A stretch of DNA of 64,000 nucleotides. Origin: Lachnospiraceae bacterium. GTDB taxonomy: Bacteria > Bacillota > Clostridia > Lachnospirales > Lachnospiraceae. Position 1 is the first letter of the stretch; the number at the start of each line of letters is the position of its first letter. A model generated the notes under the pieces. That model was not told the origin of the DNA, ran no database searches, and worked only from the letters and a program-made list of their open reading frames with translations. A program made the position numbers and the translations under genes. The stretch covers positions 107,089 through 171,088 of the forward strand of contig JAILNS010000033.1 in NCBI GenBank assembly GCA_024691305.1, read 5' to 3'. Below are positions 27,573 through 35,610 of this stretch, one piece after another.

Positions 27573-28414
27573 CGCTTGAACATGTAAATTGCATATACAG
27601 TGCCGATACCAATCACAGTGTCCATGCACTCAAAGATATATGTCTTACGATAGGTGACGGTGAGTTCATAGGTCTTATAGGACATACAGGCTGCGGCAAG
27701 TCTACTCTTGTTCAGCACCTAAACGGACTGATATCGCCTACGGACGGACATATTTATTACAACGGCGAAGACATCAATGCCAAGGATTTTAACAGAAAAG
27801 AACTGCGCGGAAATGTCGGTCTTGTTTTTCAATATCCCGAGCATCAGCTTTTTGAAAATGATGTGTTTGCCGATGTCTGTTTCGGCCCCAAGAACCTCGG
27901 CCTTGACAAAAAAGAAGTAGAACTGCGTGCTTACGAAGCACTGCATTCGGTTGGTTTTCCCGATGAGGAATTCTACAGTTCACCTTTTGAATTATCGGGA
28001 GGACAGAAGCGGCGCGTGGCAATAGCCGGAGTTCTCGCAATGAAACCCAAGATTTTGATCCTTGATGAACCCACAGCCGGTCTGGATCCACAGGGGCGTG
28101 AAGATATCCTTGAACTCATATCGGATCTTCACCGAAACGAAAACATGACGATCATCCTGGTATCACACAGCATGGATGATGTAGCTGACTATGCCGAGAG
28201 ACTGATCGTTATGGATCATGGCTCTATCCTGTATGATGATGTTCCTCAGGAAGTTTTTAAGAATGTCAGGGAGCTTGAACGTATGGGTCTGGCTGTTCCT
28301 GAAGTTACCTATATAATGAGATCGCTAAAAAGAAACGGTTATGAGGTGGATGACACTATAACCAAGATCGATGATGCGGTTGAACAGATACTTAAATTAT
28401 GGTCAGAGAAATAA
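27563..28414 (+). CDS. ecfA2: Energy-coupling factor transporter ATPase EcfA2
   Basis: 283 residues. Walker A GHTGCGKSTLVQHLNG, Q-loop VFQYPEHQLFE, signature LSGGQKRRVAIAG, Walker B ILILDEPTAGLDPQG and switch His in VSHSMDD. The QYPEHQLF Q-loop is the usual form in EcfA2. It overlaps ecfA1 by 10 and ecfT by 16 bases, so the three are translated as a coupled set. Confidence 0.96.
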   Translation: MSMTLEHVNCIYSADTNHSVHALKDICLTIGDGEFIGLIGHTGCGKSTLVQHLNGLISPTDGHIYYNGEDINAKDFNRKELRGNVGLVFQYPEHQLFENDVFADVCFGPKNLGLDKKEVELRAYEALHSVGFPDEEFYSSPFELSGGQKRRVAIAGVLAMKPKILILDEPTAGLDPQGREDILELISDLHRNENMTIILVSHSMDDVADYAERLIVMDHGSILYDDVPQEVFKNVRELERMGLAVPEVTYIMRSLKRNGYEVDDTITKIDDAVEQILKLWSEK

Positions 28415-29199
28415 CTATCGGACAATATTATGATGAAGAATCTGTGATCCACAGGTTAGACCCCAGAGTCAAACTTGTGGCTACACTTGTTTATATCGTT
28501 GCAATCTTTGTTGTGGACAGTATCGCAGGGTATGCGCTTGTAGCCCTTTTTCTTGCTGCATGCATCATGCTGTCCAAGGTTCCAGTAAAATACATCGTTA
28601 AAGGGCTTAAGCCCGTCATGATCATTTTGCTTCTTACGGTCGTCTTTAATATGCTTTTGACACCGGGAGAAACACTCTTCAAATTCGGTATAATAAATAT
28701 CTCCAAAGAAGGACTTAAGGCGGGTTCCACGATGGCACTCAGACTTATACTTCTTATAACCGGATCCTCACTTATGACCCTTACCACAACTCCGAATAAC
28801 CTGACGGATGGTATGGAGAAACTTCTAAATCCGTTAAAATATATCAAGGTTCCCGTTCATGAGATCGCTATGATGATGTCGATCGCACTCAGGTTTATTC
28901 CTATACTGCTTGAAGAAACCGATATTATCATGAAGGCTCAGATGGCCAGGGGAGCCGATTTTGAATCCGGTAATATATTTAAACGTGCCAAAGCCATGGT
29001 ACCGCTTCTTGTACCGCTGTTTGTATCGGCATTCAGACGTGCCAACGATCTTGCGATGGCCATGGAAGCAAGATGCTATCGCGGCGGGGATGGCAGGACC
29101 AAGATGAAGCCCCTTAAATATCTTCGCCGGGATTATATAGCCTATGCCATTATCTGGCTTTTCCTTGCAGGCTGTATAGTGCTCAGGATACTGCTGTAG
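28399..29199 (+). CDS. ecfT: Energy-coupling factor transporter transmembrane protein EcfT
   Basis: 266 residues with about five or six membrane helices. The conserved coupling-helix Ala-Arg-Gly signatures are seen as AQMARGADF and, later, AMEARCYRGG. EcfT joins the ATPases to S components. The start ATG lies inside the end of ecfA2. No S-component gene follows, consistent with a shared (group II) module. Confidence 0.95.
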   Translation: MVREITIGQYYDEESVIHRLDPRVKLVATLVYIVAIFVVDSIAGYALVALFLAACIMLSKVPVKYIVKGLKPVMIILLLTVVFNMLLTPGETLFKFGIINISKEGLKAGSTMALRLILLITGSSLMTLTTTPNNLTDGMEKLLNPLKYIKVPVHEIAMMMSIALRFIPILLEETDIIMKAQMARGADFESGNIFKRAKAMVPLLVPLFVSAFRRANDLAMAMEARCYRGGDGRTKMKPLKYLRRDYIAYAIIWLFLAGCIVLRILL

Positions 29200-29304
29200 G
29201 CCGGAGCTTGCCTTCACCCGGGATGCGGTTGCAGGCCGGCGTTTTACGTTTGGCCGTTATCCATTGTTTTTTGCATTATAGTTTGATAAGTTCGGAGGTC
29301 GATC

Positions 29305-30048
29305 ATGCGTATAATGCTTACCGTCGCCTATGACGGAACAGCCTATCATGGCTGGCAGGTTCAGGCGCATGAGGAAAAAACCATAGAAGGTGTCCTTAAC
29401 TCATCTCTTAAGGAACTTACGGGTGAGGACATATCCGTGATCGGTGCCAGCCGCACCGACGCAGGCGTTCATGCACTTGGTAATCTGTGCGTATTTGACA
29501 GCGCATCCACAATCCCGCCCGAAAGATTTGTTCCCGCTCTTAATTCGATACTTCCACCCGATATCCGCATAATGAAATCCGAAGCGGTGGACAGTGATTT
29601 TCATCCCAGACATGTAAATACACGTAAAACATACCGCTACGGGATTTACCATGGGGAGATATGTCCGCCCATGGAAAGACTGTACCGCCATCATGTGTAT
29701 GGTCCGTTGGATATAGGAGCCATGCAGGAAGCAGCAGCATATATGATGGGCGAGCATGATTTTGCCGCTTTTTGTGCCGCGGGTGCACAGGTGGATTCTA
29801 CGGTACGCACTGTATATGATGTGCATGTCGAAACTTCCGAAAATGGAGAACATATAGATATCTATGTGACCGGAAACGGTTTTCTTTATAATATGGTCCG
29901 CATCATGGCGGGCACTTTGCTTGAGGTTTCAAGGGGGCGTATAGCTCTATCGGATATCCCGAAGATCATCAAAAGTCGTGACAGATCGGGGGCCGGACCG
30001 ACCCTTCCGGCGTGCGGATTGTGTCTTGTGGGATATGATTTTTGTTAA
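29305..30048 (+). CDS. truA: tRNA pseudouridine synthase A (positions 38-40)
   Basis: 247 residues. The catalytic Asp is in GASRTDAGVHALGN, and FLYNMVRIMAGTLLEV near the C-terminus is typical. It makes pseudouridine in the tRNA anticodon stem. SD GGAGG lies before the ATG. The location downstream of the ECF module and upstream of rplM-rpsI is the common Firmicute order, here interrupted by two extra genes. Confidence 0.97.
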   Translation: MRIMLTVAYDGTAYHGWQVQAHEEKTIEGVLNSSLKELTGEDISVIGASRTDAGVHALGNLCVFDSASTIPPERFVPALNSILPPDIRIMKSEAVDSDFHPRHVNTRKTYRYGIYHGEICPPMERLYRHHVYGPLDIGAMQEAAAYMMGEHDFAAFCAAGAQVDSTVRTVYDVHVETSENGEHIDIYVTGNGFLYNMVRIMAGTLLEVSRGRIALSDIPKIIKSRDRSGAGPTLPACGLCLVGYDFC

Positions 30049-30087
30049 AAATCGGTTTTAATAGATTCGGATTATCGATTGATATTA

Positions 30088-30115
30088 TTGACTGAGATGA
30101 TCGTGTTAATATGAT
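30088..30115 (+). promoter_or_regulatory. Promoter of the NNGT-repeat/RTX-like protein gene
   Basis: TTGACT at 30088-30093 and TATGAT at 30110-30115 with a 16-base spacer, about 60 bases before the coding region. Confidence 0.5.
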
Positions 30116-30178
30116 TAATAGTGGGTTTGGTTAGCTTTTTTGATTTATGTGGAGGTGTATCAGATAATCAATCCTAAA

Positions 30179-31585
30179 ATGAACAAAAAGATTTCGGCAA
30201 AATGTATGGCGGCTATTATGTGTGCGGCACTAAGTATGTCATCGTCCGCTGCTTCTGTCATGCTTCCTATAGTTGCGGAGGCGGAGCCTTATGATACACA
30301 TGGTCCTAATGACGGCACGCTTAATTTGGACTCGGATGATACTTTAACAACCAATAACGGTACTATTGGAACCAACTACGGTACTATTTCGGTAAACAAC
30401 GGAACAGTCACAACCAATAACGGAACAGTTGAAGAAAACAACGGAACAGTTGAAACAAACAACTGCAGTGTCGGAGATAGGACTGGAGCGAACGGAACTG
30501 TAGTTAATAATAATTCCGAAGGAAGTGTATACGGAGGAAATGTTACCAATAATCATGGAACGGTAATTGATGCTGTTAGTGTAGTAAATAACTATTCTGA
30601 TGGTTGTGTGGAGTATGTCGGTGAATCTGAAACTACAACTACAACTCAGTTAACCAATAATTACAGCGGCTCCATATTTGGAAATGTGAGTGTTTCAAAT
30701 TGGCTTCCCGAAGAGACGCAATCTGTTGCTACCGTAACCGCAACCACAACCCTCGAGCCTGAAGAAGACCAGGCAGGAGTATTTGTGGCTCAGGCAACTG
30801 TCCAGAATAATGCGACGGCACAAAGTACGGCATCTGTTCCGCAATCAAGCCGGGATATCTTTCAGCTTAGAGTTAATAATGCCAAGGTCGATGCAAATTC
30901 TGCAAATTCAAGTGGTGTTCTGAATATTTCTGTGGGAACCGATACGAATCTGGCATTAAGCCAATTGAGTATTTTAGCAAAAACAGTAGAGAGTAATAGT
31001 GTCAGGATAAACTTCTGTGTTAACGGAATAGAATATATTCTGGTGATTCCCAAAGGAGCTGATCTTACTAAATTAACCGGGCATTTTATTAGTAAGGGGA
31101 AGACCTGCGAAGGTTTTATGACTATAGCGGGCTTAATTGATGGAGCCGATATCATTATGTCGCCGGCTGTTTCAAATACTGATAGTGGATCTGTTGATAA
31201 ACTTTCATCGACATCAGGCGATGTATCATCCTTACAGCATACAGTGGATGGATCAGTAACGCTCACTGGTGGATCAGGATCAGATATGTTATATGGTGGA
31301 ACTGGATTAGATGATGTATATTTCTTGCAGGCGGATACTAATAAAGCAGATACGATATATACCGGAGATGGGAACGATAAGAATACCGTCTCACAGACCG
31401 GGACAGCCCAAAAGTCTAATGAAGCACAAACTGCGACCGTAAAAAATGTAGACGGAGTTGATGTTGCTGTTGATAATATATCTGGTGAAATGACTGGTAG
31501 TGTCCAAAAAATAGTTCAGAAAGCAAAAGAAGAAGAACCAGTCATATATAAACCTGAAAAAACTAAAAAGAAAAATAAGGGTTAA
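30179..31585 (+). CDS. Secreted NNGT-repeat protein with RTX-like Gly-Asp motifs, function unknown
   Basis: About 468 residues from ATG 30179. A signal peptide (cleavage near VAEA-EP, residue 35) is followed by repeats of the form NNGTV/TNNGT (residues about 60-140), which resemble beta-helix or beta-solenoid surface repeats, then a Thr/Ser-rich part, a mixed domain (NAKVDANSANSSGVLNISVG), and two consecutive RTX-type nonapeptides GGSGSDMLY and GGTGLDDVY at residues 364-381, with a degenerate third in YTGDGNDKNT. RTX repeats fold around calcium. The C-terminus is Lys-rich with no LPXTG. The start is uncertain: SD GGAGGTG (30151-30157) is 21 bases from the ATG and overlaps in-frame GTG codons. 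Codon and base usage is more AT-rich than in neighbours, suggesting acquisition. Confidence 0.65.
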   Translation: MNKKISAKCMAAIMCAALSMSSSAASVMLPIVAEAEPYDTHGPNDGTLNLDSDDTLTTNNGTIGTNYGTISVNNGTVTTNNGTVEENNGTVETNNCSVGDRTGANGTVVNNNSEGSVYGGNVTNNHGTVIDAVSVVNNYSDGCVEYVGESETTTTTQLTNNYSGSIFGNVSVSNWLPEETQSVATVTATTTLEPEEDQAGVFVAQATVQNNATAQSTASVPQSSRDIFQLRVNNAKVDANSANSSGVLNISVGTDTNLALSQLSILAKTVESNSVRINFCVNGIEYILVIPKGADLTKLTGHFISKGKTCEGFMTIAGLIDGADIIMSPAVSNTDSGSVDKLSSTSGDVSSLQHTVDGSVTLTGGSGSDMLYGGTGLDDVYFLQADTNKADTIYTGDGNDKNTVSQTGTAQKSNEAQTATVKNVDGVDVAVDNISGEMTGSVQKIVQKAKEEEPVIYKPEKTKKKNKG

Positions 31586-31600
31586 ATTAAAAACTTAAAA

Positions 31601-32479
31601 ATGAAAGTACCTTCGGATTGGGATACACCATCAGATGAAAATGAAATACTGTGTATGATGTTTGAAAAGGGAGTTTACGGCGACAGGCCAAGACTCCCTT
31701 ACAGATTGTTTAAGCCGTCAATCACGGAGAGCTGTCAGGGATTATATATAGATCCGGACAGTGATACAGATAAGAATTCCGGTATGAAAGAGACTATCAG
31801 CAAGACTGAGAATTCCGGTAAGGTTCCGCTCGTATTGTATCTGCACGGAGCGGATGCGTTCGGAGATGATAACGAATCCCAGATATCACTTCATGATATA
31901 GGCACTGTTCTTACCAGACCCGCCATGCAGTCCAAGCACCCCTGCTATGTACTTGCACCTCAGTGCGGCCCTGGAAGCAACTCATATCTTCATCATCAGG
32001 CATCGGACGTTATATGCGAACTGATACATGATCTTGTGCAAAAGGAAGGCAGGGTCGATACAGACAGATTATATATATACGGATACAGCGCCGGAGCAGC
32101 CAGAACTTTTGCAATACTGAAAGAAAACCCCGGAATGTTTGCCGCAGCCATAGCTATATGCGGAGCTACCGACAAACTCGGCGCAAAGAAACTGGCACAT
32201 ATCCCGCTCAGGCTCTTCCATGCAAGCGATGATATTATAGTGAAATCCACGTATAAAACTCCTCACGATCCCGACCCTGTATATTACGGTTCGGCTGATC
32301 TGTATTCTTTTTTAAAAGACAAGTCACAGGATATAGGCTATACGGAATATCCATCCGGATATATGAATGAGCATTACGAAATAAATGCCCACTGTTCCTG
32401 GGTTGCGGTGACCGAAGATGCCGATGTGTGGGAGTGGCTGTTTACGAACAGATTAAATCAAAGTGTTTGCTTGACATAA
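31601..32479 (+). CDS. Alpha/beta hydrolase (esterase/peptidase-like, COG4099 type)
   Basis: 292 residues, alpha/beta-hydrolase fold with nucleophile elbow YGYSAGAA, an acid residue in RLFHASDD and a late His in NAHCSWV. The oxyanion region is LVLYLHGADAFGD. No signal peptide is present, so it is cytoplasmic. Enzymes of this type cleave acyl or feruloyl-like esters; substrate is unknown. No SD is seen before the ATG (AACTTAAAAATG), so translation may depend on the preceding gene 15 bases upstream, or the true start may be downstream. Its 3' end contains the promoter of rplM. Confidence 0.75.
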   Translation: MKVPSDWDTPSDENEILCMMFEKGVYGDRPRLPYRLFKPSITESCQGLYIDPDSDTDKNSGMKETISKTENSGKVPLVLYLHGADAFGDDNESQISLHDIGTVLTRPAMQSKHPCYVLAPQCGPGSNSYLHHQASDVICELIHDLVQKEGRVDTDRLYIYGYSAGAARTFAILKENPGMFAAAIAICGATDKLGAKKLAHIPLRLFHASDDIIVKSTYKTPHDPDPVYYGSADLYSFLKDKSQDIGYTEYPSGYMNEHYEINAHCSWVAVTEDADVWEWLFTNRLNQSVCLT

Positions 32480-32499
32480 CTGTGGCAGAGCGTTAAAAT
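32471..32499 (+). promoter_or_regulatory. Promoter of rplM-rpsI
   Basis: TTGACA at 32471-32476, 17-base spacer, TAAAAT at 32494-32499. It overlaps the last codons of the esterase gene and gives a leader of about 164 bases before rplM. Confidence 0.8.
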
Positions 32500-32505
32500 G
32501 TCTAT

Positions 32506-32669
32506 TTGTGACGGTATGTATACACACTTACCATTGCCCCGGAAAGTGAGGATACATCCATATATCGGACGCAGACGGGCCCGGACATCCCGTTTGGATT
32601 TAACGATATTGATAATGAACTTATTTCCGATACCGCTTATGTATTTGTGCGGTTATCCAAGGAGGAACA
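32506..32669 (+). ncRNA. 5' leader of rplM (candidate L13-type leader)
   Basis: About 164 untranslated bases with GC-rich pairing possibilities (for example the ACGGGCCCGG region against CCCGT, 32573-32602) before the SD AAGGAGG (32658-32664). L13 leaders are known in Firmicutes; a match to that family was not verified. Confidence 0.4.
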
Positions 32670-33098
32670 ATGAAAACTTATATGGCTAATCCCGATACCA
32701 TTGAGAGAAAATGGTATGTTGTAGACGCTTCAAATAAGACACTCGGCCGCCTTGCATCAGAGGTTGCCAAGGTGTTAAGAGGTAAGAATAAGCCTCAGTT
32801 CACCCCTCATGAAGATACGGGTGACTATGTTATCATCATCAACGCAGCTAAGGTTAAGGTTACAGGACGCAAACTGGATCAGAAGATCTACTATCATCAC
32901 TCTGATTATGTCGGAGGAATGAAAGAGACTACTCTTCGCGAGATGCTTGCCAAGAAACCTGAAAGAGTTGTAGAACTTGCGGTTAAGGGCATGCTTCCCA
33001 AGGGACCTTTAGGTCGTAAGATGTATTCCAAACTTCACGTATATGCAGGACCCGAGCATGAGCAGGCTGCTCAGAAGCCCGAAGTTCTTGAGTTTTGA
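32670..33098 (+). CDS. rplM: 50S ribosomal protein L13
   Basis: 142 residues: [38 protein letters not shown] and [21 protein letters not shown]13 is an early 50S assembly protein. SD AAGGAGG precedes the ATG at 32670. It is co-transcribed with rpsI, 19 bases downstream. Confidence 0.99.
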   Translation: MKTYMANPDTIERKWYVVDASNKTLGRLASEVAKVLRGKNKPQFTPHEDTGDYVIIINAAKVKVTGRKLDQKIYYHHSDYVGGMKETTLREMLAKKPERVVELAVKGMLPKGPLGRKMYSKLHVYAGPEHEQAAQKPEVLEF

Positions 33099-33117
33099 TG
33101 AAAAAGGAGAATAGATA

Positions 33118-33525
33118 ATGGCAAGAGCAGCTAAGAATCAGGTAAGCTACTACGGAACCGGAAGACGTAAAAGCTCCGTAGCAAGAGTATATTTAAAACC
33201 CGGTAAGGGCAGCATCACTATCAACAAGAGAGACATCGATGATTATTTCGGACAGGAGACACTTAAGGTTATCCTTCGTCAGCCACTTGTTGCTACAGAA
33301 ACAACAGACAAGTTTGATGTAGTTATCTTCGTAAAGGGCGGCGGATACACAGGACAGGCAGGTGCTTGCCGTCACGGTATCGCAAGAGCTCTTCTTCAGG
33401 CAGATGCGGATTACAGACCGGCACTTAAGTCCGCAGGATACTTAACCAGAGATCCTCGTATGAAAGAGCGTAAGAAATACGGTCTCAAAGGCGCACGTAG
33501 AGCTCCTCAGTTTAGCAAGAGATAA
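33118..33525 (+). CDS. rpsI: 30S ribosomal protein S9
   Basis: 135 residues: [38 protein letters not shown] and the basic C-terminal tail [15 protein letters not shown] that reaches P-site tRNA. SD AAAGGAG precedes the ATG. Confidence 0.99.
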   Translation: MARAAKNQVSYYGTGRRKSSVARVYLKPGKGSITINKRDIDDYFGQETLKVILRQPLVATETTDKFDVVIFVKGGGYTGQAGACRHGIARALLQADADYRPALKSAGYLTRDPRMKERKKYGLKGARRAPQFSKR

Positions 33526-33566
33526 TCTGGAAGAATTGATTTTATCGAATCTATTCTATTTACGAG

Positions 33567-33640
33567 ATTATTAAGTTATTAAGTTATTACGTTATTAAGT
33601 TATTCAGTAATTCAGTAATTCAGTTATTCAGTTATTCTGG
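33567..33640. repeat. Short degenerate tandem repeats (TTATTAAG / TTATTCAG type)
   Basis: About nine imperfect 8-9-base units (TTATTAAG, TTATTACG, TTATTCAG, TAATTCAG) lie in a row after rpsI and before its terminator. They contain no ORF and no hairpin of note. Confidence 0.8.
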
Positions 33641-33646
33641 AATTGC

Positions 33647-33685
33647 CCCGGAGGCCATAATGTTGGCTTCCGGGTTTCTTTTTTG
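33647..33685 (+). terminator. Intrinsic terminator of rplM-rpsI
   Basis: CCCGGAGGCCA (33647-33657) pairs with TGGCTTCCGGG (33664-33674) with one G-U pair and a six-base loop, followed by TTTCTTTTTT. Confidence 0.9.
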
Positions 33686-33822
33686 ATTTCTCGGACAGTT
33701 TTATATTTAATGATGTTTCTTATGATGTTCATGTATAGTATACTAAATATGGTATTGATTCTATTTATTTAATTTCTGTAACGTCTTTTGATTATCTTAC
33801 ATATGTATAGATTGAAATTTCT

Positions 33823-33995
33823 TTACGTATAAGATCAGCAAAACTCGGAAATGATACGTAGCGATCGCGAAAAGGCTACGTATAAGGTCAGCAAAACCCG
33901 GAAATGATACGTAGCGATCGCGAAAAGATTACGTATAAGATTGGCAAAACCCAGAAATGATACGTAGCGATCGCAAAAAGGCTACGTATAAGATC
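33823..33995. repeat. Tandem array of 53-bp palindrome-bearing units
   Basis: Three complete 53-base units start at 33823, 33876 and 33929, and a partial fourth starts at 33982. Units 1 and 2 differ at four positions. Each holds TACGTA twice and one GCGATCGC octamer (33861, 33914, 33967). The junctions create inverted repeats: ATACGTAGC (33854-33862) with GCTACGTAT (33875-33883) is perfect over 9 bases. There are no unique spacers, so it is not a CRISPR. It lies directly upstream of the nuclease-like gene at 34060. Confidence 0.95.
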
Positions 33996-34059
33996 GGATA
34001 TAAGGTACAGGTCAGTAAATTCGTACTTACAAAATATAAGAAAAGAAAGGGGAATGATT

Positions 34060-34851
34060 ATGGGACTAAAAGAATTGCTTCTACAAGAGCGGGAACGAAT
34101 GGACAGGTTTAATAAGTTGGCGAAACAAGGGTTGGAAAACGTTCCGGAAGGCTCGCTGCGACTGAATAAAAGCAACGGATGTGCTCAATTCTATCATTGC
34201 AAGAATGATACTTCGCATAATGGAGTATATATCTCAAAAAAGAACAGAGATCTGGCAAGGCAATTGGCACAGAAATCATATGATGAAAAGATCCTGCGAT
34301 ATACTGAAAACAGCCTTTCGTTGATAAACAGACTGTTGATAGACTATGAGGATGATAAATTGGATAGGATATATATGCTAGAGCACTCCGAGAGACAGAA
34401 GATGATAGAGCCGGTAGAGCCTACATATGACCAATTACTGGAAAAGTGGATGTCAGAGGATTATGCGCGAAAAGCATTTAGAGAGGATTCCCCGATTATT
34501 GTGACCAATAATGGAATGCGAGTCCGGTCTAAATCTGAGAAGATAATGGCTGACTATTTCGATTCTATAGGTTTGACATATAAATACGAATGTCCACTTC
34601 AGTTAGAACCTTTTGGTATAATCTATCCGGACTTTACCTTTTTATCAAAGAAGACAAAAAGAAAAGTCTATTGGGAACATGAAGGGATGATGGATAATTC
34701 TGAATATGCAAGGGTTGCTGTACAGAAAATAGAATTATATGAAAGAAATGGAATATTTCCGGGTGAAGACCTTATATTGACATTTGAGTCATCTAATACA
34801 CCGATCAATACGGTTTTAATGAAAGACCTTACAAAACGATATTTATTATGA
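34060..34851 (+). CDS. PD-(D/E)XK-like nuclease of unknown role
   Basis: 263 residues from the ATG at 34060, which has SD AAAGGGG (34046-34052) seven bases upstream; an ATG at 34054 is too near the SD. Residues 1-90 are helical and basic with a small conserved-looking core (GSLRLNKSNGCAQFYHCKND). The C-terminal half has a pattern of the PD-(D/E)XK nuclease fold: an N-terminal Glu in RSKSEKIMADYF, the central IYPDFTF, and YWEHEGM in place of the usual E-x-K strand. No methyltransferase, helicase or toxin partner adjoins it. Codon use is AT-rich compared with neighbours. Function is unknown; restriction, repair or a selfish element are all open. Its neighbour on the left is the 53-bp array. Confidence 0.7.
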   Translation: MGLKELLLQERERMDRFNKLAKQGLENVPEGSLRLNKSNGCAQFYHCKNDTSHNGVYISKKNRDLARQLAQKSYDEKILRYTENSLSLINRLLIDYEDDKLDRIYMLEHSERQKMIEPVEPTYDQLLEKWMSEDYARKAFREDSPIIVTNNGMRVRSKSEKIMADYFDSIGLTYKYECPLQLEPFGIIYPDFTFLSKKTKRKVYWEHEGMMDNSEYARVAVQKIELYERNGIFPGEDLILTFESSNTPINTVLMKDLTKRYLL

Positions 34852-34900
34852 AGATATGAGGTTCATATAAATAGATGAAGAATAAATAACTTGATCACAC

Positions 34901-34945
34901 TTGCAATCCACAACCTGATGTGTATAATAGTTAGATGTGGCTAAC
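34901..34945 (+). promoter_or_regulatory. Promoter of the feo operon with DtxR-like inverted repeat
   Basis: TTGCAA at 34901-34906 and TATAAT at 34923-34928 with a 16-base spacer. GTTAG (34930-34934) and CTAAC (34941-34945) form an inverted repeat at the expected start site, resembling the TTAG-N6-CTAA core of DtxR/IdeR-family iron operators. A second GGCTAAC occurs at 34971-34977. Confidence 0.6.
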
Positions 34946-35006
34946 CCAAACCGTGATATCGGCTAACTACAATCCCGGATAGGAAATTCTCAAAAAAAGG
35001 AAAAAA

Positions 35007-35381
35007 ATGTTTACAGATTGGAGATTATATGCGACATTTGTTGTGCTTGTGCTGTTGGTACTGATATTTTACCGCAGGATTAAACACGGATCTTCATGCT
35101 GTGGTGAACATGAGGGGATGGAAGACAGGATAAGACCTTCCGACTTAAATCCTTCGCATTACGCTTATCACTACATCCTGCAGGTGGAAGGAATGGTCTG
35201 CTCTAACTGTGCAAGGAAGGTGGAAAATGCCTTTCACAAAACAGGCGAGATGCTGGCGCATGTAGATCTTGGCAAAAAGGAAGTCACATTACATTCATCA
35301 CGTATCCTTGACAGGAAACAGACTGCGGATATACTTGATGAAGCCGGTTACACACTAATGGACTTTAAGGAGGAGGCTTGA
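35007..35381 (+). CDS. Membrane-anchored HMA-domain protein, FeoB-associated
   Basis: 124 residues: one N-terminal transmembrane helix (LYATFVVLVLLVLIFY), a short Cys-rich juxtamembrane segment (GSSCCGEHEGM), and a heavy-metal-associated domain (residues about 55-122) with the metal motif GMVCSNCARKVENAF. It is placed first in the feo operon, two bases before feoA, and may handle iron or copper at the membrane. From memory, small Cys-rich proteins accompany FeoB in many Firmicutes, but an HMA fusion is less usual. Confidence 0.8.
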   Translation: MFTDWRLYATFVVLVLLVLIFYRRIKHGSSCCGEHEGMEDRIRPSDLNPSHYAYHYILQVEGMVCSNCARKVENAFHKTGEMLAHVDLGKKEVTLHSSRILDRKQTADILDEAGYTLMDFKEEA

Positions 35382-35382
35382 A

Positions 35383-35610
35383 ATGAAGCTTGGAGAACTT
35401 GATGAACTGCAAAATGCGGTTGTTACCAAGTTAGAAGGAGATCACAGATTCATTAGCAGGATCACATCCATAGGACTTACTCCGGGATGCAGATTGCAGG
35501 TGATCAAAAATGACAGAAACAGGCCAATGCTTGTTTATTCGAGAGATACAATGATCGCTCTTAACAGAAAAGAATGTGAGGGCATCGAAGTGACGGGGGT
35601 AGAGGCATGA
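35383..35610 (+). CDS. feoA: Ferrous iron transport protein A
   Basis: 75 residues with the SH3-like FeoA fold: RFISRITSIGLTPGCRLQVI then DTMIALNRKECEGIEV. FeoA is a cytoplasmic partner of FeoB. The stop overlaps the feoB ATG by four bases. The SD GGAGG lies in the end of the HMA gene. Confidence 0.93.
   Translation: MKLGELDELQNAVVTKLEGDHRFISRITSIGLTPGCRLQVIKNDRNRPMLVYSRDTMIALNRKECEGIEVTGVEA

Noticed and set aside
33567..33640. CRISPR or integron-like repeats in the AT-rich tract
   Set aside because: Units are only 8-9 bases, degenerate and without spacers; simple tandem slippage explains them.
33823..33995. CRISPR array
   Set aside because: The full 53-base unit is repeated, with no unique spacers and no cas genes nearby.
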